Shown: piece by piece, positions 1 to 6,474 of the stretch
Numbering within the stretch: position 1 is the stretch's first letter
Layout of the letters: each line of letters starts with the position of its first letter
NCBI GenBank assembly: GCA_002713705.1
Contig: PAUJ01000020.1
Span: 1-6,912 of the forward strand
Length of the DNA stretch: 6,912 nt
Direction: 5' to 3'
From: Flavobacteriaceae bacterium
GTDB lineage: Bacteria > Bacteroidota > Bacteroidia > Flavobacteriales > Flavobacteriaceae
Program-made: the position numbers and the translations under genes
Notes under the pieces: generated by a model
What the model saw: only the letters and a program-made list of their open reading frames with translations
Told to the model about the DNA's origin: nothing
The model's database searches: none

Positions 1-1671
1 AATTGATAAATAAATATCTCCTAATAAACAATCGACTGGAGGAAATCCTCCATATGGAGCTCCTACACCAACAGCATACCAAGCATTTGTTGTTGCAATT
101 TCTTCAGCACTATCAGCGCCATATAAATCAATTGCAGCTTGTATGGCTCCTGTTCGGGCATCGATATACTGGGAATTAGCTCCTAAGTAGACGCTAAGAT
201 TTCTGTAAGCTATGGCGCCCGCTTTGTCCATCCCCAGTGAAGAAACAGTATAACTGTCTCCATTATCATTCGTTCCATTTCCCCCCTCAGTAAGCAAGTA
301 GAACCAGAAGTTTTGAACTCCGGAATTATAATGTACCCCTCCATTGTCTCCAGTACCTTCATACCAGAGGTCTCCGAAATAGGTGTCAGGATCTCCCTTT
401 GCATTGGGGTTGCTCATAGAACGTAATGCACCACCAGATCCCCCAGCTCCAATATCATCTCCCATTAGCCAATCATTGGCACCAGTAGCATACTGTTCAA
501 TAGCTTCTCCAAATATATCTGAAAACGATTCATTTAAAGCGCCTGATTCGTTACTATAAACTAAATTTGCAGCATATTCTGTTACCCCGTGTGTAATTTC
601 ATGGCCTACAATATCAAGCGAAACCAAGGGCCCATAATTAACACCATCACCATCACCATAGGTCATTACAGAGCCATTCCAAAATGCATTTACATAATTG
701 CTACGGTAACTTACATACGATTTAATAGTAGTTCCTGTATTATCGTAAGAATTTCGCCCATGATTCCCAGAGAAGTATTTGTGAGTTTGTTCTGCTCCGT
801 AATGTGCCTGAACTCCTGTTGGATCATTAAAAACCGAAGACCCACTTGTGATGTCGCTTGCGTTGCTATAGGATGTTCCATTATTCATATCGTAAGTCTC
901 AATACCATTGCCATCTGCCGTTTGACGTAAACGATAAGGACCTGAAGTATCATCAGCAGTAAAAGAAACATTTCCATTGTAGAGACTTGCACCACTGGCT
1001 GGTATGTCATTGTGATGAATTTTCTTGTTCTCTAAAATAAATGCTCCTGTTTGTGCATCTATGTAGACATCGGCTCTATAAATTGGATCTGTAGCATAGA
1101 TATCAAATTTATAAGCCAATTTCATGACAGCAGTTCTCCCTTCAAAAACAGGGACTATTAATAGTTCTCCTTCAGGTTTGCTGTAGCCTATTTCGTTAGA
1201 TTCATCTTCTTCTTCCCATAAATAAGTTTTTGCTCCTGTATGTGAAACAGCCTTGTTAAATGCTTGTGTATTTGAAATAGTTGGTTCTGTAGACAGGTCT
1301 ACTATTTTATAAAATTCGGAACTTATAGATGCTACCATCCCATTTATACTGTGAAGTGTAACTGTTCCAAATTCTACTTTAATATTGTTGTAGTATTGCT
1401 GATTTTTACTGTGGATATAGCCTAGTTTATCTTCTTCTTGATTAATTGGCATAAAGGAAGTTTTTTCTGAGGAATCAAAAATATCTTTAAATAGTTGTGT
1501 GGAATTTTGGAGAGAAACCCTATCCGATTCATTGAATTTTAAAAATTTAGGAGGAGTTTTTAATTCTTGTTTTTGATCTGTATTTTTTTGAGAAAATACT
1601 ACTGTAGTATTTCCAAGAAAAATTAAGATTGTTAATGATAATAAAATAATTAATTTTGTCGAACTTTTCAT
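1..1671 (-). CDS. Secreted M4 (thermolysin-like) zinc metalloprotease, C-terminus beyond window
   Basis: Exported endopeptidase made as a prepro-enzyme. The frame is open from ATG at 1671 to base 1, giving 557 visible residues with no stop, so the C-terminus lies outside the window. Residues 1-27 form a signal peptide (Lys near the start, hydrophobic core LIILLSLTILIFL, likely cut near VFS-Q). Residues about 75-125 resemble an FTP propeptide and about 130-215 a PepSY-like propeptide ending in DVYIDAQTGAF. The catalytic domain covers about 225-537. The zinc site is complete: HEITH at 357-361 (His357, His361, catalytic Glu358), third ligand Glu381 in GALNESFSD, and Asp385. The transition-state His447 lies in DNGGVHYNSG. 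YGDGDG at 338-343 matches the usual M4 motif upstream of the zinc site. After the peptidase comes PPVDCLLGDIYLSI, possibly the start of an accessory beta-sandwich domain, and a T9SS tail is likely beyond it (inference). It is transcribed divergently from the ABC gene. Family assignment is secure; substrate is unknown. Confidence 0.95.
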   Translation of the reverse strand, partial: MKSSTKLIILLSLTILIFLGNTTVVFSQKNTDQKQELKTPPKFLKFNESDRVSLQNSTQLFKDIFDSSEKTSFMPINQEEDKLGYIHSKNQQYYNNIKVEFGTVTLHSINGMVASISSEFYKIVDLSTEPTISNTQAFNKAVSHTGAKTYLWEEEDESNEIGYSKPEGELLIVPVFEGRTAVMKLAYKFDIYATDPIYRADVYIDAQTGAFILENKKIHHNDIPASGASLYNGNVSFTADDTSGPYRLRQTADGNGIETYDMNNGTSYSNASDITSGSSVFNDPTGVQAHYGAEQTHKYFSGNHGRNSYDNTGTTIKSYVSYRSNYVNAFWNGSVMTYGDGDGVNYGPLVSLDIVGHEITHGVTEYAANLVYSNESGALNESFSDIFGEAIEQYATGANDWLMGDDIGAGGSGGALRSMSNPNAKGDPDTYFGDLWYEGTGDNGGVHYNSGVQNFWFYLLTEGGNGTNDNGDSYTVSSLGMDKAGAIAYRNLSVYLGANSQYIDARTGAIQAAIDLYGADSAEEIATTNAWYAVGVGAPYGGFPPVDCLLGDIYLSI

Positions 1672-1700
1672 AACTGAACTATGTTAACACATTTTAATTG

Positions 1701-1728
1701 TAAATGTAGGATATTATTTACGAACAAA
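1701..1728 (-). promoter_or_regulatory. Candidate Bacteroidota-type promoter for the M4 protease gene
   Basis: Read on the minus strand, TTTG (1728-1725) is followed after 16 bases by TACATTTA (1708-1701). This resembles the Bacteroidota housekeeping promoter pattern of a -33 TTG/TTTG and a -7 TAnnTTTG, matching seven of eight positions in the -7 box. The spacing is slightly short and the region is AT-rich, so a chance match is possible. It lies about 30 bases upstream of the ATG. No equally good element was found for the divergent ABC gene. The best there is TTG at 1775-1777 followed after 23 bases by TACTTTAT at 1801-1808, which sits very close to its start codon. Confidence 0.3.
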
Positions 1729-1818
1729 TCACATTATTCGTTGAAGAGCATTTTAATACTTTAAAAAGCACACATTGTAAGTTTAATAAATCAAAACATT
1801 TACTTTATCTTTAAAGTT

Positions 1819-3507
1819 ATGAAAATAAAAAATATTTTAAAAATTAAAAAACTAGCTATCGCTTTTGGGAATAGAAAAAAAAGTACTGAAGTTGTTCATA
1901 ATATTTCTTTTGGTATTTCTGAAAATGAAATACTTGGTATTGTAGGAGAATCTGGTTCCGGAAAATCGGTTACTTCTTTAGCAATTATGGGCTTATTGCC
2001 AGAAAAAAATACTTTTTTAAAAGGTGAAATGTTTTTCAACACACAAAATCTTCTTAATGAATCAAAAAAAGACATAAGAAAGATTAGGGGAAGTGAAATT
2101 GCAATGATATTTCAAGAACCAATGAGTGCTTTAAATCCCTCCATAATTTGTGGAGAACAAGTTTCAGAAGTTTTTCGCCACCATTTAAACTATTCTGCTT
2201 CAAAAGCAAAAAAGGAAACACTATCTCTTTTTGAAAGAGTAAAATTACCACGCCCAAAGGAACTCTATAACAGTTACCCACATCAAATAAGCGGAGGGCA
2301 AATGCAACGTATTATGATTGCTATGGCGATAGCTTGTAAACCTAAATTATTAATAGCAGACGAGCCAACAACTGCATTAGATGTTACTGTACAAAAAGAA
2401 ATTATTTTATTATTAAAAGATTTACAAAAAGAAACTAAAATGAGCTTGCTTTTTATCTCCCACGACTTGGGATTGGTTTCGGAGATCGCAGATAGAGTAT
2501 TAGTGATGCATGAGGGAAATATTATTGAAGAGGGCAGTGCTTTTCAGGTTTTTAAAACACCAAAAAGAAATTATACAAAGGCATTAATGGCTTCTCGTCC
2601 AAGTTTAAATATTCGGTTAAAGACACTTCCCACAATAACATCCTTAACCGAAAAAAGTTTTAAACCTATAGAAGTAACTCCTCAAGAAAGAGCCATAAAA
2701 CATAAAGATTTATATACCAAAAAACCACTATTAGAAATTCTTAATGTTAAAAAAGAATACTACTCCAATGCTGGTATTTTTAATAAAAAAAAGATTATCA
2801 ACGCAGTAAATGAAGTGAGTTTCAAAGTCTTTGAAGGAGAAACTTTGGGCTTGGTAGGCGAATCAGGGTGTGGTAAATCAACATTAGGAAAAGCAATTTT
2901 ACAATTAGAAAAAGCTACCAGCGGAAGTATTAAATATAGAGGAAAGGAACTAACCAAATTAAAACCTTCGGAATTAAGAAAACTCAGAAAAGAAATTCAG
3001 CTTGTTTTTCAGGACCCATATTCTTCACTTAATCCCAGAATATTAATTGGAGAGGCTATTATGGAGCCAATGAAAGTTCACGGCATTGGTAAAAATGATA
3101 GGGAACGAAAAAATAAAGTGCTTAGTATTTTAAATAGAGTAGAGTTAGACAATAGTTATTTTAATAGGTATCCCCATGAATTATCTGGTGGTCAAAGACA
3201 ACGGGTTGGTATCGCTAGAACAATTGCAATGGAACCCAAATTAGTAGTTTGTGACGAGTCGGTTTCTGCATTGGATATCTCGGTGCAAGCTCAAGTATTA
3301 AATTTATTAAATGAATTAAAAGATGATTTTGGCTTTACTTATATTTTTATTTCCCATGATTTAGCGGTTGTTAAATTTATGGCAGATCAATTATTAGTAA
3401 TGAAAAATGGAAAAATAGAAGAAATTGGAGATGCAGATGAAATATATGCAAATCCAACCAAAGAATATACCCAAAAACTAATTAAAGCCATCCCAAAGGG
3501 AATTTGA
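1819..3507 (+). CDS. Oligopeptide/dipeptide-type ABC transporter, tandem ATP-binding protein
   Basis: Cytoplasmic ATPase of 562 residues with two fused nucleotide-binding domains, the layout of YejF, GsiA and fused DppD-DppF/OppD-OppF. It would power uptake of peptides or similar small solutes through separate permeases. NBD1: Walker A GESGSGKS (43-50), Q-loop Gln99, signature ISGGQ (157-161), Walker B ending Asp181-Glu182, switch His215. NBD2: Walker A GESGCGKS (347-354), Gln398, signature LSGGQ (455-459), Asp479-Glu480, switch His513. Both sites therefore look catalytically complete. Each NBD is followed by the short peptide-importer C-terminal motif (TPKRNYTKALMASRP near 248-261; NPTKEYTQKLIKAIPK near 545-560). 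A linker of about 40 residues joins the halves. The residue after the second Walker B glutamate is Ser rather than the usual Pro. The start fits because LKIKKLAIAFG aligns with the first strand of such NBDs. No permease or solute-binding gene is adjacent. The substrate cannot be read from the sequence. Confidence 0.93.
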   Translation: MKIKNILKIKKLAIAFGNRKKSTEVVHNISFGISENEILGIVGESGSGKSVTSLAIMGLLPEKNTFLKGEMFFNTQNLLNESKKDIRKIRGSEIAMIFQEPMSALNPSIICGEQVSEVFRHHLNYSASKAKKETLSLFERVKLPRPKELYNSYPHQISGGQMQRIMIAMAIACKPKLLIADEPTTALDVTVQKEIILLLKDLQKETKMSLLFISHDLGLVSEIADRVLVMHEGNIIEEGSAFQVFKTPKRNYTKALMASRPSLNIRLKTLPTITSLTEKSFKPIEVTPQERAIKHKDLYTKKPLLEILNVKKEYYSNAGIFNKKKIINAVNEVSFKVFEGETLGLVGESGCGKSTLGKAILQLEKATSGSIKYRGKELTKLKPSELRKLRKEIQLVFQDPYSSLNPRILIGEAIMEPMKVHGIGKNDRERKNKVLSILNRVELDNSYFNRYPHELSGGQRQRVGIARTIAMEPKLVVCDESVSALDISVQAQVLNLLNELKDDFGFTYIFISHDLAVVKFMADQLLVMKNGKIEEIGDADEIYANPTKEYTQKLIKAIPKGI

Positions 3508-3521
3508 GGTTTGCTTAAACA

Positions 3522-4049
3522 ATGAAACAGATTATTGAAACAAATAGATTGATTTTACGAGAATTTGAGATCAACGATTCAGAAAACTTTTTTTATTTAA
3601 ATTTAGATTCTGAAGTATTAAAATACACTGGAGATCTTCCATTTTCCTCAGTCCTAGATGCAAATTCTTTTCTTATAAATTATTCGGAATACAAAAGAAA
3701 TGGATTTGGAAGATGGGCAGTTATTTTGAAGGAAACGGGATTATTTATTGGTTGGTGTGGTCTAAAATTAAATGAAGAAAATTTAGTAGATATAGGTTTT
3801 CGGTTTTTTAAAAAAGAATGGGGTAAGGGATATGCTACTGAATCTGCTAAAGCAGTACTAGACTATGGTTTTAATACTTTAAATTTAACAGAAATTATTG
3901 GACGGGTATTCAAAGCCAATATTTCCTCTATTAAAGTTTTAGAAAAACTAAATATGACCTACTGGGAACCAGATTTTTTTAAGAATATTGAAACATTGGT
4001 ATACTACAGAATAAGGAAAAATGACTATATAAAAAAAATTAGTTTTTAA
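3522..4049 (+). CDS. GNAT family N-acetyltransferase (RimJ/RimL-like)
   Basis: Cytoplasmic acetyl-CoA-dependent N-acetyltransferase of 175 residues, the normal length for the RimJ/RimL (Acetyltransf_3) branch. The N-terminus has the typical ETNRLILREFEINDSENFF (residues 6-24). The central strand GLFIGWCGLKL (73-83) leads into DIGFRFFKKEWGKGYATES (90-108). WGKGYATE at 100-107 is the acetyl-CoA pyrophosphate-binding loop, here with G-K-G-Y-A rather than the full Q/R-x-x-G-x-G/A. Next comes the helix SAKAVLDYGF and then VFKANISSIKVLEKLNM (129-145), the conserved N-x-x-S-x-x-V-x-x-K-L-G/N region. The members with known targets acetylate ribosomal protein N-termini, antibiotics or small amines; the substrate here is unknown. 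It begins 14 bases after the ABC ATPase stop and is probably co-transcribed. Its last 11 bases overlap the end of the opposite-strand DUF1028 gene. Confidence 0.9.
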   Translation: MKQIIETNRLILREFEINDSENFFYLNLDSEVLKYTGDLPFSSVLDANSFLINYSEYKRNGFGRWAVILKETGLFIGWCGLKLNEENLVDIGFRFFKKEWGKGYATESAKAVLDYGFNTLNLTEIIGRVFKANISSIKVLEKLNMTYWEPDFFKNIETLVYYRIRKNDYIKKISF

Positions 4050-5037
4050 TCCATTTAGAGGTATAGGAAGCAATCTTATTAGTAATATTTATAAAATAAA
4101 TACCTTTAGATATTCCTGAAACATCAATACCTGTATTTGAAATAAAATCGGAAGTATACACAACAGCACCTGTTATAGATATTATCGTTAGTTTATACGT
4201 TTCTGAATCATTTAATGCTCTTAAAGAAACAAAATCATTCGATGGATTAGGATAAACAGAAAAAGGGAAGTCATTATCAAAATCAATTAAACTAAGAGAC
4301 TCACAATCACGATTTTCATCAAACAAAATCTGTAATTCTGTAATCGGCTCTATTTGATCAGTGCTTCCAGTTCTAACAGATAATAAAAAAGAAGGATTTC
4401 CAAATGTATCTGAAGGTTGTGCAACTTTTACAAAAGCAAACAAAGATGAAGTTCCGTTATTTGTACAACGAAAATCAGCACCAACAATATTAGCACCTTG
4501 TAATGCCCCCATTAATTTACATGCAAGATCACCTTCGGTATTTAAAAATCCGGCTTCCATACCATTCAATACTTCTTCTCCTAATAAAATATTTCCTTGA
4601 ATAGAATAATTTGGTCCTGTAATGTCATTTTTATAGTCATCAGTGGCAACACCTGTATAAGCTGCTGTTTCAATATTTTCTCCAACTTTGCCAACAATTC
4701 CATATTGCCTAAATTGAGGTTGATTTTGAACATCGTTGTTAATTAACCATTCAATTATTTCATTTGGAGTATATCCTTCGTTCATTCTCGCTCTTGCGTT
4801 TGCTTGATTTGCAGGTATATAATATGCTTGTGAATTTATAGCCCCTAGACCAGGAAATAATTCTCCTAAAAAATCATCTGTTGGAAGATTGTTAGCATCT
4901 AAGTCAACACAAGAAGCTCCAGCACTACCGACCTCTCCTGTAATTGGATCCATGGCAACTATTGAAAATGTATCTTGACTAATTCCATTTATAATACCTG
5001 TGATTATAAATAGTATACTTAAGGTAATATTTCTCAT
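4039..5037 (-). CDS. Secreted DUF1028 (Ntn-hydrolase-like) protein with T9SS type A sorting domain
   Basis: Exported protein of 332 residues. Residues 1-20 form a signal peptide (hydrophobic ITLSILFIITGIINGIS), probably cut around Ser20-Gln21. Residues about 23-225 match DUF1028. It starts with TFSIVAMDPITGEVGSAGAS; further conserved pieces are GAINSQAYY (65-73), a helix with YTPNEIIEWL, the strand QYGIVGKVG (111-119), AAYTG (125-129) and YSIQGNILLGEEVLNGM (144-160). DUF1028 is of unknown function and, as I recall, is grouped with Ntn hydrolases. On that model Thr23 would be the candidate N-terminal nucleophile (inference). Residues about 259-332 are a C-terminal T9SS type A domain: FSVYPNPSNDFVSL, a central ITGAVVYTSDF and a final KGIYFINIT segment ending KWIKN. 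The product should therefore cross the outer membrane and be released or surface-anchored. It starts 10 bases after scoB on the same strand and is probably in that operon. No Shine-Dalgarno is visible; an A/T-rich stretch precedes the ATG. Confidence 0.88.
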   Translation of the reverse strand: MRNITLSILFIITGIINGISQDTFSIVAMDPITGEVGSAGASCVDLDANNLPTDDFLGELFPGLGAINSQAYYIPANQANARARMNEGYTPNEIIEWLINNDVQNQPQFRQYGIVGKVGENIETAAYTGVATDDYKNDITGPNYSIQGNILLGEEVLNGMEAGFLNTEGDLACKLMGALQGANIVGADFRCTNNGTSSLFAFVKVAQPSDTFGNPSFLLSVRTGSTDQIEPITELQILFDENRDCESLSLIDFDNDFPFSVYPNPSNDFVSLRALNDSETYKLTIISITGAVVYTSDFISNTGIDVSGISKGIYFINITNKIASYTSKWIKN

Positions 5038-5047
5038 ATCTATTTTT

Positions 5048-5704
5048 TTAAAATTTTATTTCTGGTATGTCACCTTCAATTATAAGATTTCCCTCAGTAG
5101 CATTTTTAATTTCTTCTATACTCACCCCAGGAGCTCTTTCTAAAAGCTTAAATGAATTATTGATAATCTCTAATACTGCAAGATTACTAACTATTTTTTT
5201 TACACAATTAACCCCAGTTAATGGTAAGGCGCATTTTTTAAGAAGTTTAGATTCTCCAGCACGGTTGGTATGCATCATTGCTACAATAATATTTTCTGCT
5301 GAGGCAACTAAATCCATAGCACCTCCCATTCCTTTAACCATTTTTCCGGGAATTTTCCAATTGGCAATATCACCACTTTGTGAAACTTCCATTGCGCCTA
5401 ATATTGTTAAATCCACATGTTGTCCTCTAATCATAGAAAAGCTCATGGCAGAATCGAAAAAAGAAGCACCCGGCAATGCGGTAATTGTTTGTTTACCAGC
5501 ATTAATTAGATCTGGATCTTCTTCTCCTTCAAAAGGAAATGGCCCCATTCCTAATACTCCATTTTCACTTTGGAAATCAACTTCAATATTATTTTGCACA
5601 AAATTGGCAACCAATGTTGGGATTCCTATTCCTAGATTTACATAGTAGCCATCTTTTACTTCTTTAGCAATTCTATGTGCTATTTGTTCTTTGCTTAATG
5701 CCAT
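5048..5704 (-). CDS. scoB: 3-oxoacid CoA-transferase subunit B
   Basis: Beta subunit (218 residues) of a cytoplasmic class I CoA-transferase that moves CoA between succinyl-CoA or acetyl-CoA and a 3-oxoacid such as acetoacetate. Visible landmarks are VNLGIGIPTLVANFV (22-36) and the active-site segment SENGVLGMGP (46-55), with Glu47 as the catalytic glutamate that forms the glutamyl-CoA thioester in this family. Next come the acidic loop FEGEEDPDLINAGKQ and the core motif ALPGASFFDSAMSFSMIRGQHVD, then LGAMEVSQSGDIANWKIPGK and the glycine-rich KGMGGAMDLV. The length matches the family. Its ATG overlaps the stop of subunit A by one base (TAATG), which suggests translational coupling. Succinyl-CoA:acetoacetate transferase is the most likely specificity. 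The acetate-dependent AtoA and 3-oxoadipate PcaJ types are close relatives and cannot be excluded from the sequence alone. Confidence 0.93.
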   Translation of the reverse strand: MALSKEQIAHRIAKEVKDGYYVNLGIGIPTLVANFVQNNIEVDFQSENGVLGMGPFPFEGEEDPDLINAGKQTITALPGASFFDSAMSFSMIRGQHVDLTILGAMEVSQSGDIANWKIPGKMVKGMGGAMDLVASAENIIVAMMHTNRAGESKLLKKCALPLTGVNCVKKIVSNLAVLEIINNSFKLLERAPGVSIEEIKNATEGNLIIEGDIPEIKF

Positions 5705-6405
5705 TAGTTTCTCTTTCTCACGGTTAATTGTTCTATGCGTTTTTCATAGTTCTCTCCTTGAAATATTCTTTGTATAAATATTCCAGGAATATGGATATGA
5801 TTAGGATCCAAGGTTCCTACCGGAACTAATTCTTCGACCTCAGCAACCGTAATTTTTGCAGCCCCACACATATTAGGATTAAAGTTACGAGCACTGCCTT
5901 TAAAAACTAAATTTCCAGCAGCATCACCTTTCCAAGCTTTTACAAAAGAAAAATCAGCATTAAAAGCTTTTTCTAAAAGATGCATTTTTCCGTTAAACGC
6001 TCTAGATTCCTTACCCTCAGCTACTTCAGTCCCATAACCTGCTGGAGTATAAAAAGCTGGGATGCCACTTTGTGCTGCTAGACAGCGCTGAGCGAGAGTT
6101 CCTTGTGGGATTAATTCCACATCTAATTCTCCACTTAACATTTGACGTTCAAATTCTGCATTTTCTCCTACATAGGAAGAAATCATTTTTCGAATTTGTC
6201 TTTTTTGAAGTAATAGTCCTAAGCCAAAATCATCAACTCCAGCATTGTTCGAAATACAGGTTACATCTTTTACATTTAGACGGACTAACTCGGCAATTGA
6301 GTTTTCAGGAATTCCACTTAATCCAAACCCTCCCAACATAAAAGTCATACTGTCTTTTATTCCTTGGCAAGCTTCTTGAACATTAGAAACGGTCTTATTG
6401 ATCAT
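5704..6405 (-). CDS. scoA: 3-oxoacid CoA-transferase subunit A
   Basis: Alpha subunit (233 residues) of the same CoA-transferase. It contains the CoA-binding signature MLGGFGLSGIPENSI (23-37), followed by CISNNAGVDDFGLGLLL. The conserved block SSYVGENAEFERQMLSGELD begins near residue 76, then come ELIPQGTLAQR and SGIPAFYTPAGYGTEVAEGKE. FKGSARNFNP and AAKITVAEVEELVPVGTLDPN, which in this family precede the C-terminal HIPGIFIQRIFQG, are also present. The length is normal and nothing is missing. It is first in the scoA-scoB pair; together they form the heteromeric enzyme used for ketone body or acetoacetate activation and short-chain acid metabolism. The start at 6405 places VQEACQGIKDSMTF in the usual position. 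No clear Shine-Dalgarno precedes it. The 69 bases upstream, after the PBP stop, must contain its promoter unless it is read through from the PBP gene. Confidence 0.93.
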   Translation of the reverse strand: MINKTVSNVQEACQGIKDSMTFMLGGFGLSGIPENSIAELVRLNVKDVTCISNNAGVDDFGLGLLLQKRQIRKMISSYVGENAEFERQMLSGELDVELIPQGTLAQRCLAAQSGIPAFYTPAGYGTEVAEGKESRAFNGKMHLLEKAFNADFSFVKAWKGDAAGNLVFKGSARNFNPNMCGAAKITVAEVEELVPVGTLDPNHIHIPGIFIQRIFQGENYEKRIEQLTVRKRN

Positions 6406-6431
6406 AGAAAGATATTTGCTATAAAAATACT

Positions 6432-6455
6432 GAAAAGGAAGCAGAATTACTTCTG
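6432..6455 (-). terminator. Weak hairpin with pyrimidine-rich tail after the PBP gene
   Basis: On the minus strand, 19 bases past the PBP stop codon, CAGAA (6455-6451) can pair with TTCTG (6446-6442) around a GTAA loop. It is followed by CTTCCTTTTC. The stem is only five base pairs and not GC-rich, so termination would be inefficient at best; partial read-through into scoA is plausible. This is a suggestion only. Confidence 0.2.
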
Positions 6456-6468
6456 AAGCAAGCAGAAT
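6439..6468. repeat. 9-bp direct repeat in the PBP-scoA intergenic gap
   Basis: AAGCAGAAT occurs at 6439-6447 and again at 6460-6468, 21 bases apart start to start, about two helical turns. Between them, part of the first copy pairs with TTCTG at 6451-6455. It could be a regulatory site for scoA or simply a chance repeat in AT-rich DNA. Confidence 0.3.
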
Positions 6469-6474
6469 ATTATT

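Noticed and set aside
589..930. Plus-strand open frame of 113 codons
   Set aside because: It lies antisense within the M4 protease zinc-site region, whose minus-strand frame is continuous and carries all family motifs. The plus-strand translation has no recognisable domain.
1672..1818. Possible small RNA or riboswitch in the divergent intergenic region
   Set aside because: Only 147 AT-rich bases with no stable paired structure visible. An 8-bp palindrome TGTTAACA near 1682-1689 is too short to interpret.
2084..2957. Two minus-strand frames of 65 codons within the ABC ATPase gene, and a 64-codon frame at 210-404
   Set aside because: They are alternative-frame shadows of genes with complete diagnostic motifs.
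4020..4052. A-run followed by T-run near the convergent gene ends as a bidirectional terminator
   Set aside because: It could form only a short A:T stem with no GC pairs and lies within both coding regions, so I do not call it a terminator.
4361..4600. Plus-strand open frame of 79 codons, and a similar one at 6072-6341
   Set aside because: They are antisense to DUF1028 and scoA respectively, with no domain signal and no upstream features.
5067..5645. Plus-strand open frame of 192 codons
   Set aside because: It is antisense to scoB, which is an intact conserved enzyme subunit. The long antisense frame arises from codon composition, and its translation shows no known family.
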